A DNA stretch of 64,000 nucleotides, taken from contig NZ_JAKENF010000003.1 in NCBI RefSeq assembly GCF_021491355.1, forward strand, positions 744,001-808,000, given 5' to 3'. A program made the position numbers and the translations under genes. The stretch comes from Alitabrizicola rongguiensis (GTDB lineage Bacteria; Pseudomonadota; Alphaproteobacteria; Rhodobacterales; Rhodobacteraceae). The notes below the pieces were generated by a model. That model made no database searches. It was not told the DNA's origin and saw nothing but the letters and a program-made list of their open reading frames with translations. Below are positions 44,572 to 53,491 of the stretch, piece after piece. The first letter of the stretch is position 1. Each line of letters starts with the position of its first letter.

Positions 44572-45240
44572 CTACTTGATGATCGTCACCGAGGTTGCGC
44601 GGCGGTTCGCGCCATCGGCATACCATTCGATCTGGACCTTGCTGCCGTTCTTCAGCCCCGGATCAATGAAATCTGCCGGCAAACGATAGACGGTGCGGTT
44701 CGACAGGATGAGGTTCAGCGACGACTCGTTGAAACTCTTCACGATTCCCGTCGCGGTCACCGTGGGAATCGTCGGCGTGTCCGGAATAGCGACGCTCTCC
44801 TCGGCAACACCGAATTCATCGAAGACCAGGGGCGTATTCTCGGCCGGCGCGCCCATCGAGGCATCGGTGGGCTGCCCGCCATCGACCGGTTCGCCCATGC
44901 TCGGCTCGATCGCCTGACCCATGACGGGGTCAACCGGCTGTCCCATCATGGGGTCGACCGGCTGGCCCATGGTGGCATCGCCGGCCACCGGTTCGACCGG
45001 TTCGCCAAGCGAGTCGATGGGCGGGTTGGTGACTTTGATCTGAGTGTCCGGCGCCTGGGTCGAAGGGTCCATCGACAGCGCTTCGTTCGGAACCGACTCC
45101 ATTGGAATTGGCGGCTGCGCCAGAGGGCCGTCATCGACGGGGGCGCCCAGGGAATAGTCCTGAGCCAGACTGCCGGATGCCAGCCCCGCCCCGAGAATCA
45201 CCGACAGGGCCATGGTTTGCAGCGGGCGGAGGGGGCGCAT
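44572..45240 (-). CDS. Secreted protein with DUF1344 domain and MGQPVDP repeats
   Basis: Started at the ATG at 45240 (MRPLRPLQTMALSV), the product has 222 residues. It has a signal peptide (to about SLAQ), a low-complexity Pro/Met/Asp region with four imperfect octapeptide repeats of MGQPVDP(M/V) type, and a C-terminal DUF1344-like beta domain (about 160-222) with TATGIVKSFNESSLNLILSN. It is probably periplasmic. DUF1344 proteins have no known activity. The repeat tract is the odd feature and could vary in copy number. Confidence 0.82.
   Translation of the reverse strand: MRPLRPLQTMALSVILGAGLASGSLAQDYSLGAPVDDGPLAQPPIPMESVPNEALSMDPSTQAPDTQIKVTNPPIDSLGEPVEPVAGDATMGQPVDPMMGQPVDPVMGQAIEPSMGEPVDGGQPTDASMGAPAENTPLVFDEFGVAEESVAIPDTPTIPTVTATGIVKSFNESSLNLILSNRTVYRLPADFIDPGLKNGSKVQIEWYADGANRRATSVTIIK
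44875..44970 (-). repeat. Coding tandem repeat, four units of 24 bp
   Basis: Four consecutive 24-bp units encode MGQPVDPM, MGQPVDPV, MGQAIEPS and MGEPVDGG. The first two are nearly identical at the DNA level and the outer ones have drifted. The unit length is a multiple of three, so changes in number would keep the frame. Confidence 0.8.
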
Positions 45241-45370
45241 CGTCTTCTCCTTGCAGTCCGGGGACGCGGTCTTCGCAACACATGCCATCTCGGCAGCGAA
45301 TTCTGAACCCCCAATCACGTGATCGGCATCTACCTTTCGGCAATCAGCCGCGCAAACCGATCGGGACAGT

Positions 45371-45592
45371 TCAGGACGCGCCCTGTGCCATACGAACGAG
45401 CTTGACGATCAGCGCGAGCCAGGGCGCTGCATGCAGCGCCAGATCGAACCAGTCGAGCGGACGGACAAGCGTGCCAGAGGCCAGCATCCTGAGCTTTTCC
45501 ACGATATGCGGCTCAGGAACAAAGGGGGCGAGGCCAAGCGTGGCCGCCGCCAGCAGAAAATAGAAAAGGGGCGTCTGATCGAAGAGAGACAT
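45371..45592 (-). CDS. Small membrane protein of unknown function
   Basis: The 73-residue product (start ATG 45592, MSLFDQTPLFYFLL) has a first hydrophobic helix (about residues 7-25), a polar centre with PEPHIVEKLR, and a second hydrophobic segment (about 50-65, ALHAAPWLALIV). I recall similar short proteins in Rhodobacteraceae annotated as RND transporter fragments, but it is far too short to be one. It is immediately downstream of two tRNA-Asp genes on the same strand. Function unknown. Confidence 0.7.
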   Translation of the reverse strand: MSLFDQTPLFYFLLAAATLGLAPFVPEPHIVEKLRMLASGTLVRPLDWFDLALHAAPWLALIVKLVRMAQGAS

Positions 45593-45658
45593 ATGCGCGT
45601 TCCCGAATGAGATGGCGAAGTCATCGCGCATCGCAACCCGGCTGTCGCTGAGGTGAAA

Positions 45659-45735
45659 TGGCGCGGTGGACGGGGCTCGAACCCGCGACCCCCGGCGTGA
45701 CAGGCCGGTACTCTAACCGACTGAGCTACCACCGC
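45659..45735 (-). tRNA. tRNA-Asp(GTC), downstream copy
   Basis: The 77-nt gene begins GCGGTGG and ends CCACCGC-G-CCA, so the CCA end is encoded. The anticodon loop CTGTCAC carries GTC. D, anticodon and T arms (GGTTCGAGC) are intact. It is identical to the copy at 45788-45864. Confidence 0.97.
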
Positions 45736-45787
45736 GCATGGGCATCCGTTTCGCCGGAAATACGACGCCGGTCGGTGTCCTGGCAGG

Positions 45788-45864
45788 TGGCGCGGTGGAC
45801 GGGGCTCGAACCCGCGACCCCCGGCGTGACAGGCCGGTACTCTAACCGACTGAGCTACCACCGC
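45788..45864 (-). tRNA. tRNA-Asp(GTC), upstream copy
   Basis: This is the same 77-nt sequence as the copy at 45659-45735, with anticodon GTC and encoded CCA, and is transcribed first of the two. The 52 bp between them are unrelated to the sequence upstream. The bases just outside both ends are nearly complementary (GTGTCC-GGCAGGT against ACCTGCC-GGACAC type), which would lengthen the acceptor stem in the precursor. Confidence 0.97.
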
Positions 45865-45973
45865 GCGGGCACCTGCCGGGGACACTCCCGGCGTGGGCGG
45901 TCTATTACGCATCCCCACAGGCGGCGTCAAGCGCACCCCGCCGCGAAAGCCGGGAAATTTGCGCCTCCGCCCC

Positions 45974-46852
45974 CTACAGCGGATGCGCGGCAAGGAAACG
46001 GGCGATCGCCGCTGCCGTCTGCGCCGGATGGAGATCGGGGAAGAAATGACCGCCCGGCAGCGCTTCGGCCTGAAGGCTGGTGAATTTCGGCACCCAGGTG
46101 GCGGGCAGATCATAAAGCCGGGCCATCGCACCGCTGGCGCCGTAGAGCACCAGTGTCGGCGCGGCAATGCGACGACCGAGATCCGCCCGGTCATCGGCGC
46201 GATCCACCGTCAGCGCCGCACGGTAGTCATTGCAGGCCCCGCGGATCGCCTCTGGGTCGCGCCAGGCGGCGCGGTAGGCCGCCATCTGTTCGGCATCGAA
46301 ATCCGCAACCTTTGACGCGCCCCAGCCGACGAGAGAGGTCTCGAAGAAGAAATCCGGGTCGGCGCCGATCATCCGCTCGGGGAAAGGTTCCGGCTGGGCA
46401 AGGTAGAACCAGTGCCAATAGGTCTGGGCGACCTCCATCCGCAAATCATCAAGCAGCGTCAGTGTGGGCACGATATCCATCAGCGTAACGCTTGCCACCG
46501 CCTCCGGGTGATCAAGCGCCATCCGGTGCGCCGTTCGCCCGCCACGGTCATGGCCGACGAGATGGAAGCGCGGCGCTCCAAGCGCGCGCATCACTGCAAG
46601 CTGGTCGGCAGCCATGGCCCGGAAGGAGCAATCGGCCATGTCCTGCGGTTTCGACGAAGCGCCGTAGCCCCGCAGATCGGAGCAGATCACCCGGTAGCCT
46701 CGGGCGACAAGATCGGGCGCGATCCGCGCCCAAAGGGCATGGGTCTGCGGGAAACCATGCAAGAGCAGGACCGGCGGCCCCTCACCGCCCGCAACGCAGA
46801 AGATTTCTGCGCCATCGACCGCGATGCGATACCGGGTGAAGCCTTCGAACAT
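45974..46852 (-). CDS. Alpha/beta hydrolase, haloacid dehalogenase/epoxide hydrolase-like
   Basis: The 292-residue protein starts at ATG 46852 (MFEGFTRYRI). Typical features are the oxyanion HGFPQTHALW, the nucleophile elbow GHDRGGRTAHRMALDHP, where the nucleophile is Asp rather than Ser, and the catalytic His in GGHFFPDLHP. An Asp nucleophile with the DRGGR context is the pattern of fluoroacetate dehalogenases and epoxide hydrolases. The actual substrate is unknown. It follows pirin and the class D beta-lactamase on the same strand with 63-bp and 96-bp gaps. Confidence 0.92.
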   Translation of the reverse strand: MFEGFTRYRIAVDGAEIFCVAGGEGPPVLLLHGFPQTHALWARIAPDLVARGYRVICSDLRGYGASSKPQDMADCSFRAMAADQLAVMRALGAPRFHLVGHDRGGRTAHRMALDHPEAVASVTLMDIVPTLTLLDDLRMEVAQTYWHWFYLAQPEPFPERMIGADPDFFFETSLVGWGASKVADFDAEQMAAYRAAWRDPEAIRGACNDYRAALTVDRADDRADLGRRIAAPTLVLYGASGAMARLYDLPATWVPKFTSLQAEALPGGHFFPDLHPAQTAAAIARFLAAHPL

Positions 46853-46915
46853 GCGCCCCCTCCTCTGCCTGCCCCTATCTTGAGACCGGACGCCGACAGG
46901 CGGCAAGGGAGTCGT

Positions 46916-47851
46916 TCAGCGCTCGGGCGCCGGGATGAATTCCTGATTGTCGTCGGGGGGCAGGCGGAAGCGGCCATGCGCCCAGTCGCCGGCGCGCCAG
47001 GCCTCCTTTGCCGCCTCGATCCGTTCCTTCGACGAGGCGACGAAGTTCCACCAGATGTGGCGCGGCCCGTCCATCGTTGCCCCACCCAGCAGCATCAGCC
47101 GCGCGCCCTGATCCCCTGCCCGGACCGAGATGCGGTCGCCGGGGCGGAAGACCAGCATCTGGCCTGCCTCGAACTCCTGCCCGCCGACAGTCACGGCGCC
47201 ATCGAGCACGTAGACCCCGCGATCCTCGTGGTCGTCCGGCAGCGGGATCGCCGCGCCGGGCTGCAGCAGGGCATCGGCATAGAAGGTCTCGGAGAACACC
47301 TTGACCGGGGCTTTCTCACCCCAGGCGGTGCCCAGCACGAGGCGCACCTGCTTGCCCTCGCCTTCCAGTTCCGGCAGCGAGGTCTTTTCGGCATGGATGA
47401 AGTCGGGTGTCGCGTCCTCGTGCTCCTTCGGCAGGGCCATCCAGGTCTGCAGGCCGAGCATCGAGAAGGGCGCCTTGCGCATTTCCTCGTCGGTGCGCTC
47501 CGAATGGCTGATGCCATGCCCGGCCACCATCCAGTTCACCGCGCCCGGTTCGATCCAGAGGTTGGTGCCAAGGCTGTCGCGATGATGCAGCCGACCCTTC
47601 ATCAGATAGGTCACGGTGGCGAGCCCGATATGGGGATGGGGGCGCACGTCGATCCCCTGCCCGGTCAGGAACTCGGCCGGTCCCATCTGGTCGAAGAAGA
47701 TGAAGGGGCCGACCATCTGACGCTGAGCCGAGGGCAGCGCGCGCCGCACCTCGAATCCGCCAAGGTCGCGGGCCCGGGGGACAATGACCGTTTCGATGGC
47801 ATCGACGGCGTCCCCGATCGGGATCTCGGGATCGAGCAGCGGGTTCCACAT
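46916..47851 (-). CDS. Pirin family protein
   Basis: The 311-residue product is a two-cupin pirin. The metal-binding residues are visible in RPHPHIGLATVTYL (two His), and HGISHSERTDEE (His and Glu), which coordinate Fe(II) in characterised pirins. The C-terminal cupin includes GVYVLDGAVTVGG and FRPGD. Some bacterial pirins have quercetinase activity; others modulate enzymes. The biological role here is unknown. Confidence 0.95.
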   Translation of the reverse strand: MWNPLLDPEIPIGDAVDAIETVIVPRARDLGGFEVRRALPSAQRQMVGPFIFFDQMGPAEFLTGQGIDVRPHPHIGLATVTYLMKGRLHHRDSLGTNLWIEPGAVNWMVAGHGISHSERTDEEMRKAPFSMLGLQTWMALPKEHEDATPDFIHAEKTSLPELEGEGKQVRLVLGTAWGEKAPVKVFSETFYADALLQPGAAIPLPDDHEDRGVYVLDGAVTVGGQEFEAGQMLVFRPGDRISVRAGDQGARLMLLGGATMDGPRHIWWNFVASSKERIEAAKEAWRAGDWAHGRFRLPPDDNQEFIPAPER

Positions 47852-47947
47852 GACGGCCTCCTGTTCCTGTCTGACGCCAAGATAGACCCGAACCTTCGGC
47901 GCACAAATTGGCCACCCACGATCAGATTCTGCGCATTTTCGCGCAGA

Positions 47948-48754
47948 TCAGTCGGAAAGGATGGCCGGGAGCATCTCCAGCACCTCACCACGCAAATGCG
48001 GGCCAAGCGCCGGACCGCCCCGTTCGGCATCGATCTGCATCGTCGCGAAGACGACCTCGCGCCCCTCCTTCTCGGCCCAGCCGACGAACCAGCCGAGCGG
48101 CGTGGCACGGTTTGGCTTGCCTTCTACCAGAGGATAGCCCGTCCCGGTCTTGCCGTGGACCGTCCAACCGCCGGCCTGAAAGACAGGAAGCACGGCCTCG
48201 GTCATGGCGACGGCCCGCTTCGACACCGGCAGGTCGCCCAACCGGAAGCGGCGCAGGAAATCCACCTGCTCGTCGGGCGAGATTGCGAGGGACGACATCA
48301 GCCAGGACTGGGTCAGGCCATTGTTCTTGCCCGGGTCGCCCGACACATCCGCGTTGCCGTAAGCGAAGTCACTTGTATAGGCGGCAAACCTTTCCATCCC
48401 CAGTTTCCCAGTCAGAACGCGCGAGAACCAGACGAGCGATTGCTCCTCCCAAAGAGCGGCATCGGCCCGCCGGATCTCGGGCGCGTGAGAGGCAGGCTCC
48501 TCTCCGGCCGGCAAGTCCCAGACCGGGGTATGCGCGTCGATTAGCACACCTGCATCGAAGCCCATGATCGCGAGCGGCAGCTTGAAGCTCGACATCGGCG
48601 GCATCCGGGTGGCGCAGTCCCCTTCGCGATGCAGGACATCCCCGGACTCGACGTCCGCAACGACGGTGCATTGCAGCAGGGGCGCCCCGGCTTCGGCCGG
48701 AACAGCGACCAGCGGCAGGATCAGCGAGAGGGATAGGGCGAGTGTGGAACGCAT
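47948..48754 (-). CDS. Class D (OXA-type) beta-lactamase
   Basis: The 268-residue protein has a signal peptide (about 1-23, ending AEAGA). It shows the class D active-site set: S55-S-F-K58 (the Lys that is carboxylated), SLV as the SxV motif, YGN, a WLMSSL tryptophan segment, and KTGTG. It should hydrolyse penicillin-like drugs in the periplasm. The second residue of the SxxK motif is Ser where acquired OXA enzymes have Thr. It is a chromosomal gene with no mobile element nearby, so it is probably intrinsic. Whether it confers resistance cannot be judged from sequence. Confidence 0.9.
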   Translation of the reverse strand: MRSTLALSLSLILPLVAVPAEAGAPLLQCTVVADVESGDVLHREGDCATRMPPMSSFKLPLAIMGFDAGVLIDAHTPVWDLPAGEEPASHAPEIRRADAALWEEQSLVWFSRVLTGKLGMERFAAYTSDFAYGNADVSGDPGKNNGLTQSWLMSSLAISPDEQVDFLRRFRLGDLPVSKRAVAMTEAVLPVFQAGGWTVHGKTGTGYPLVEGKPNRATPLGWFVGWAEKEGREVVFATMQIDAERGGPALGPHLRGEVLEMLPAILSD

Positions 48755-48924
48755 CAACTTCTCCTTGCAAAGGGCGCGGCCCTAGCGTGCAAGATCAAGG
48801 CAACCAAGATCCTCGGCCTCGTCCTCACGCAAATGCGACATGTCGTGTCGCAGATGTGTTGACGTCTCCGTCGATTGGGCCGCACTCTGCCCTCAAGCCC
48901 GCCGCGCCAGTTCGAGGAGTCCCC

Positions 48925-50136
48925 ATGCCCGCCCCCGCCCCTGATCGCGCTGACTTCCTCTCCCACCTCGGCCAGACACTGGCCGGGATAGAGGCGGACG
49001 GGCTTTACAAACGCGAACGGCTCATCACCTCGGCGCAGGGAACATGGGTGGGCATGCAGGGGTCGGACCGCAAGGTTCTGAACCTTTGCGCGAACAACTA
49101 CCTTGGCCTTGCCGACCATCCCGCGCTGATCGCCGCCGCCAAGCAGGCGATGGATGAGCACGGCTATGGCATGGCCTCGGTCCGCTTCATCTGCGGCACG
49201 CAGGACCTGCACCGGCAGCTGGAGGAGCGGATCGCGCGCTTTCTCGGGATGGAGGATTCGATCCTGTTCGCCGCCTGCTTCGACGCCAATGGCGGGCTGT
49301 TCGAGCCTTTGCTTGGGCCAGAGGATGCGGTCATCTCCGACGCACTGAACCATGCCTCGATCATCGACGGCATCCGGCTCTGCAAGGCGAAGCGCTATCG
49401 CTACGCCAATTCCGACATGGCCGATCTGGAGGCGCAGCTGCAGCAGGCCCGCGCCGATGGCGCCCGCTTCCTGATGATCGCGACGGATGGTGTCTTTTCG
49501 ATGGACGGCTACCTCGCGAAGCTGGGCGAAATCCGGGCCTTGGCGGACCGATACGGCGCGCTGGTGATGGTTGACGACTGCCACGCCACCGGATTCATGG
49601 GGCCGCAGGGGCGCGGCACGCCGGCCCATGCCGGGGTCAAGGTCGATATCCTGACCGGCACGCTCGGCAAGGCCCTTGGTGGGGCGCTTGGCGGCTACAT
49701 CGCCGGGCCGCAGGCCGCGATCGACCTCTTGCGCCAGCGGGCGCGGCCCTACCTCTTCTCGAACGCACTGCCCCCGGCCGTGGTCGGCGCGGCACTGTCG
49801 GCGCTCGACATCGTCGAGGCAGCGGACGACCTTCGCGCCCAGCTCTTCGCCAATGCCGCCTACTGGCGGGCGGGGCTGACCGATGCCGGTTTCCGCCTGC
49901 TACCGGGCGAGCATCCGATCATCCCGGTCATGCTGGGCGAGGCGACGCTGGCGCAGGCGATGGCGCGCGACCTCTTCACCCGCGGCGTCCATGTCTCGGG
50001 CTTCTTTTTCCCGGTCGTGCCCAAGGGGCAGGCCCGGATCCGCACGCAGATGAACGCGCGGCTGACGCGCGAAGACCTCGATTTCGCGCTCGACGCCTTC
50101 CGGGCGGCGGGCAAGGCCACGGGAGTGCTGGCATGA
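48925..50136 (+). CDS. kbl: 2-amino-3-ketobutyrate coenzyme A ligase
   Basis: This 403-residue PLP enzyme cleaves 2-amino-3-ketobutyrate with CoA to glycine and acetyl-CoA, the second step of threonine degradation. It belongs to the alpha-oxoamine synthase family. [37 protein letters not shown] and the Schiff-base [13 protein letters not shown] are conserved. The start ATG at 48925 follows GAGGAGT. Its stop overlaps tdh by 4 bases, so kbl-tdh is one unit. Confidence 0.97.
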   Translation: MPAPAPDRADFLSHLGQTLAGIEADGLYKRERLITSAQGTWVGMQGSDRKVLNLCANNYLGLADHPALIAAAKQAMDEHGYGMASVRFICGTQDLHRQLEERIARFLGMEDSILFAACFDANGGLFEPLLGPEDAVISDALNHASIIDGIRLCKAKRYRYANSDMADLEAQLQQARADGARFLMIATDGVFSMDGYLAKLGEIRALADRYGALVMVDDCHATGFMGPQGRGTPAHAGVKVDILTGTLGKALGGALGGYIAGPQAAIDLLRQRARPYLFSNALPPAVVGAALSALDIVEAADDLRAQLFANAAYWRAGLTDAGFRLLPGEHPIIPVMLGEATLAQAMARDLFTRGVHVSGFFFPVVPKGQARIRTQMNARLTREDLDFALDAFRAAGKATGVLA

Positions 50137-51170
50137 CTAACATGATGAAGGCGCTGGTGAAGGCCAAACCGGAACCGGGTCTGTGGATGGAGAACCGCCC
50201 CGTGCCGGAGATCGGGCCGGATGACGTGCTGATCCGCATCAAGAAAACGGGCATCTGCGGCACCGACATCCATATCTGGAACTGGGATGCCTGGGCCGAG
50301 CGCACCGTGCCGGTCGGCCTTATCACCGGCCACGAATTCGCGGGCGAGATCGTGGAACTGGGCCGCAACGTCACCGACCTGAAGATCGGCCAGCGCTGCT
50401 CGGGCGAAGGGCACCTGATCGGCAAGCACAGCCGCCAGAGCCGGTCGGGCAAGTTCCACCTCGACCCCGAGACGCGCGGCGTGGGTGTCAACGAACCCGG
50501 CGCCTTCGCCCAATACCTGCGCCTGCCAGCCTTCAACGTCGTGCCCCTGCCCGACGCCATCGACGACGAAATCGGCGCAATTCTCGATCCGCTCGGCAAT
50601 GCCGTGCATACCGCCCTCAGCTTCGACCTGATCGGCGAGGACGTGCTCATCACTGGTGCTGGCCCGATCGGGATCATGGCCGCCGCCGTCGCCCGCCATG
50701 TCGGCGCGCGGCACGTCGTCATCACCGATGTGAACCCGGATCGGCTGGCGCTGGCGGCCAAGGTCGCCGACGTGGTGCCGGTGAACGTGGCGCAGGAGGA
50801 CCTCAAGGCGGTCATGGCGAAGCTCGGCATGGTGCAGGGCTTTGACGTGGGGATGGAGATGTCGGGGAACCAGGCCGCGCTCGACCAGATGGTCGAGGCG
50901 CTGGTGATGGGCGGGCGGATCGCTCTCCTCGGCATCCCGCCGGGGAAATCGCCAGTGGACTGGAGCCGCATCGTCTTCAAGGCTATCACGATCAAGGGCG
51001 TCTATGGCCGCGAGATCTTCGAGACCTGGTACAAGATGATCGCGATGCTGGAAAACGGCCTCGACATCCGTGCGGTCATCACCCACCGGATGAAGGTGGA
51101 CGACTTCCGCGAGGGATTCGAGACCATGCGCTCGGGGAAAAGCGGAAAGATCGTTCTCGACTGGACCTGA
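50133..51170 (+). CDS. tdh: L-threonine 3-dehydrogenase lacking the structural zinc site
   Basis: This 345-residue medium-chain dehydrogenase oxidises L-threonine to 2-amino-3-ketobutyrate. Catalytic zinc ligands are present (Cys42 in GICGTD, His67-Glu68 in GHEFAGE), as is the NAD motif [12 protein letters not shown]. In E. coli Tdh a lobe with four cysteines holds a structural zinc. Here the aligned positions are Gly97, Ser100, Ser103 and Asp111 (segment [16 protein letters not shown]). The flanking residues align without gaps, so this is substitution rather than deletion. It starts at an ATGA overlap with kbl. Confidence 0.96.
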   Translation: MTNMMKALVKAKPEPGLWMENRPVPEIGPDDVLIRIKKTGICGTDIHIWNWDAWAERTVPVGLITGHEFAGEIVELGRNVTDLKIGQRCSGEGHLIGKHSRQSRSGKFHLDPETRGVGVNEPGAFAQYLRLPAFNVVPLPDAIDDEIGAILDPLGNAVHTALSFDLIGEDVLITGAGPIGIMAAAVARHVGARHVVITDVNPDRLALAAKVADVVPVNVAQEDLKAVMAKLGMVQGFDVGMEMSGNQAALDQMVEALVMGGRIALLGIPPGKSPVDWSRIVFKAITIKGVYGREIFETWYKMIAMLENGLDIRAVITHRMKVDDFREGFETMRSGKSGKIVLDWT

Positions 51171-51252
51171 GGCAGATCCGTTACGTAACGTTCCTCTGTC
51201 GCTTGAGCCGCCAAGCCGCCACTCTGACGCGACCCGCGCGAGAGGAGGCTCC

Positions 51253-51918
51253 ATGACCCTGCCCGAGAACCATCCGCGCCTGCGCAAGCGGCCCTTCACG
51301 GCGCAGGAACTGCTGGCAGACGGCATCGTTCATGCTGTGGCGCTGATCGCCGGGCTGGTCGCCTTTTCGGTCCTGCTGGCGCAGGTGCTCTGGCGGCAGG
51401 ACCTAGGGACCTTCTCGGCTCTCGCGGTCTATGCCGCGGGCTATTTCCTGATGTTCGGCTTTTCGCTGGCCTACAACATGGTGCCGCCCTCCCCGATCAA
51501 GTGGGTTCTGCGGCGGTTCGACCATTCGTCCATCTACATAATGATCGCAGGCACTTACACTGCGCTTGTCATCCAATTCGACAGCTGGATCTGGATCCTT
51601 GCACTGCTTGGTGTGGTCTGGACCGGCGCCATCCTCGGCGCGGTGGTGAAGATCGGTCTGCCCGGCAGGTTCGATGGCCTGTCGGTGATCGCCTATGTGG
51701 CCTTGGGCGGTGTGGGCCTCGCCGCGATCCAACCGGCCTGGACGGCCCTGCCGACGGCGAGCCTGATCCTGATCGGGTTGGGTGGCGTCACCTATGTTGC
51801 CGGCATCGCCTTCTACAAATGGCACAGCCTGCACTTCCACAATGCGATCTGGCACCTCTGCGTGGCCGTCGCGGCGGCGCTCCACTTTGCCGCCGTCGCC
51901 GTGGCTGCAGGGGCCTGA
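51253..51918 (+). CDS. Hemolysin III/PAQR-family membrane protein
   Basis: The 221-residue protein has seven hydrophobic helices and the PAQR/TrhA marks: ADGIVHAVALIAG near helix 1 (conserved His), FDHSSIYIMIAGTYT (Asp-His), and a C-terminal YKWHSLHFHNAIWHLCV histidine set that would bind zinc. Family members influence membrane-lipid homeostasis; lytic activity is not implied. It is preceded by AGAGGAGGC and follows tdh after 82 bp. An operon with kbl-tdh is possible but unproven. Confidence 0.93.
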   Translation: MTLPENHPRLRKRPFTAQELLADGIVHAVALIAGLVAFSVLLAQVLWRQDLGTFSALAVYAAGYFLMFGFSLAYNMVPPSPIKWVLRRFDHSSIYIMIAGTYTALVIQFDSWIWILALLGVVWTGAILGAVVKIGLPGRFDGLSVIAYVALGGVGLAAIQPAWTALPTASLILIGLGGVTYVAGIAFYKWHSLHFHNAIWHLCVAVAAALHFAAVAVAAGA

Positions 51919-51929
51919 GGGCCGGCCGG

Positions 51930-52718
51930 TTAAGTGATCGGCATCAACTCACCCGCCTCGATGCGAAACGGCAGAATGTTTTCCTGCGGCGGCAGCGGAC
52001 AGACGGCAAGGTCGGTAAAGGCACAGGGCGGATTGAAGGCCTTGTTGAAGTCGAGGACGATCGTCCCATTCCCGGCCTCTTCTCCATAGAGAAAGCGCGA
52101 GGCAGCATAGGTCTCGGATTTCGAAGTGAGGTCTCGCAGGACGAACATCGGCTTGCCTGATTTCAGATGGGTCGGCAGCAAGGACCACGTCTTGCCGTCA
52201 CGCTCGAAACTGGCACGGTGAGTCAGCGTGACATGGGTTGCCACCCCGTTGACCATGTCGATGTCGAATGTTCGCGGCGTAGCCAGAGGTTCCCACCGGG
52301 CAAGGACGCGCCAAGTCGGATCAAGCGGGAAATAGGCCAGGCCGGGGAAATTCGCGCGGTTTGCCGGATCGCAATCGCGAACCCGAAGCGCCCAGGTGCC
52401 CTCCAGAGTGGTAAGCTCAAGGATCAGCCCTTCGGTCCGGACCTGCGGATAGGCATCGGGCACGGGCTGGAACGGCAGCGCGGTGCCAGTCCCTTCCGGC
52501 AGAATGGTCGCTGCACCGTCCACTGGCAGATCCAGCAGACCGAGATGCTCGGGCCCTACTGACAAAACCAGATCATTGTCTGCCGCCCTGCCAACCCGCC
52601 AGCGCCCCGGGGTCACCTCCAGCCGGTCGGTCAGGTTCAGCCAACCCGCATCCGCCTTGAGATCGGCAAGGCGCCTCGCCTTCCAGGTGGCAATCTGCTC
52701 TGCGTAAGTCTCATCCAT
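51930..52718 (-). CDS. DUF1684 family protein
   Basis: The 262-residue product matches DUF1684: N-terminal W-(K/R)-xRR-(L/A) motif (ATWKARRLADLKADAGWLNL), a central SEH-like FPLDPTWRVLARWEP block, and the C-terminal TYAASRFLYGEEAGNGTIVLDFNKAFNPPCAF with conserved Arg/Asn/Cys. No signal peptide is visible. The family resembles cupin-like or flavin-handling folds in some annotations, but I assign no function. It is convergent with the hemolysin-III gene (11-bp gap). Confidence 0.9.
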   Translation of the reverse strand: MDETYAEQIATWKARRLADLKADAGWLNLTDRLEVTPGRWRVGRAADNDLVLSVGPEHLGLLDLPVDGAATILPEGTGTALPFQPVPDAYPQVRTEGLILELTTLEGTWALRVRDCDPANRANFPGLAYFPLDPTWRVLARWEPLATPRTFDIDMVNGVATHVTLTHRASFERDGKTWSLLPTHLKSGKPMFVLRDLTSKSETYAASRFLYGEEAGNGTIVLDFNKAFNPPCAFTDLAVCPLPPQENILPFRIEAGELMPIT

Positions 52719-52847
52719 GTCAGTCCCGTTCCACCCGAGGCGGTTCTTCTGGTCAGCCGGTGCATCAAGCAGTCAACGCCAGCGTTGTCCGGCAGCCCGG
52801 CGCAGTTGTAAAGAGCAACGGGTGAGCCTGAGCCATGTAAGGAAAAC

Positions 52848-52923
52848 TGGTGGGCGGTGAGGGACTCGAACCCCCGACATTCTCGGTGTAAACGAGACGC
52901 TCTACCAACTGAGCTAACCGCCC
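52848..52923 (-). tRNA. tRNA-Val(TAC)
   Basis: The 76-nt gene begins GGGCGGTTAGCTCAG and ends ACCGCCC-A-CCA with encoded CCA. The anticodon loop TTTACAC carries TAC for valine. All stems pair normally. Confidence 0.97.
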
Positions 52924-53128
52924 GCCGAAAGCCGCATAGCGCGATATCGCGGTGCTGTGCAAGCCAAGCCTGCGGCAGGGTTGGAATGAACACAACCCAA
53001 GGCAGAAAAAAGATCCGTCGCCGCGCAACCGTACGGCGTTCGCCTTAAAATTGTCTCATGTCGAGTGATTCTTGAATGCGTCAGGAGGCAGAAGGCTCCG
53101 ACGTCACACGAGTTGAAGGAGTTGCGCC

Positions 53129-53488
53129 ATGAAGATCCACAAGATTGCCGAACGTGCCGGAAGCCTTGCATTCATCGTGTTCACCATAGGGGCCCTGGGA
53201 GTTTTTACCGGGATGGTGGTGGCGATGGTCTTCAATCCCGGTGAAGCTGGTCGCGCAACGCTGGTGAACTGGGTCGCAGGGTCCCTGGTCGTCTCGCTTA
53301 TGGGTGCGGTTCTCGGTTCGGTGGCAGATGCCGCCCCGGTCCGCAAGCCCTCATCGGATGCCGAGCGCCTTGCACATCTCCGCATTCCGACCGAGGCACA
53401 ACAGGCGACCGATATTCCGGTTCGCACCACCGTCGCCCCGCGCCGTGTGGCAGTGTCGGCCTTCCGCCCGGAACTTGCCCGCCGCTAA
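53129..53488 (+). CDS. Two-helix membrane protein of unknown function
   Basis: The 119-residue product has two hydrophobic helices (about residues 13-35 and 46-68) and a polar Arg/Pro-rich C-terminal tail. The ribosome site GAAGGAGTTGCGCC precedes the ATG at 53129. I recognise no family. Its stop is 3 bp from the convergent cobQ stop, so it is not part of the cobalamin set. It is probably Rhodobacteraceae-specific. Confidence 0.7.
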   Translation: MKIHKIAERAGSLAFIVFTIGALGVFTGMVVAMVFNPGEAGRATLVNWVAGSLVVSLMGAVLGSVADAAPVRKPSSDAERLAHLRIPTEAQQATDIPVRTTVAPRRVAVSAFRPELARR

Positions 53489-53491
53489 GGG

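Noticed and set aside
45315-45324. ATCACGTGAT palindrome upstream of the DUF1344 gene
   Set aside because: A lone 10-bp palindrome with no second copy or recognised regulator is likely to occur by chance in 64 kb.
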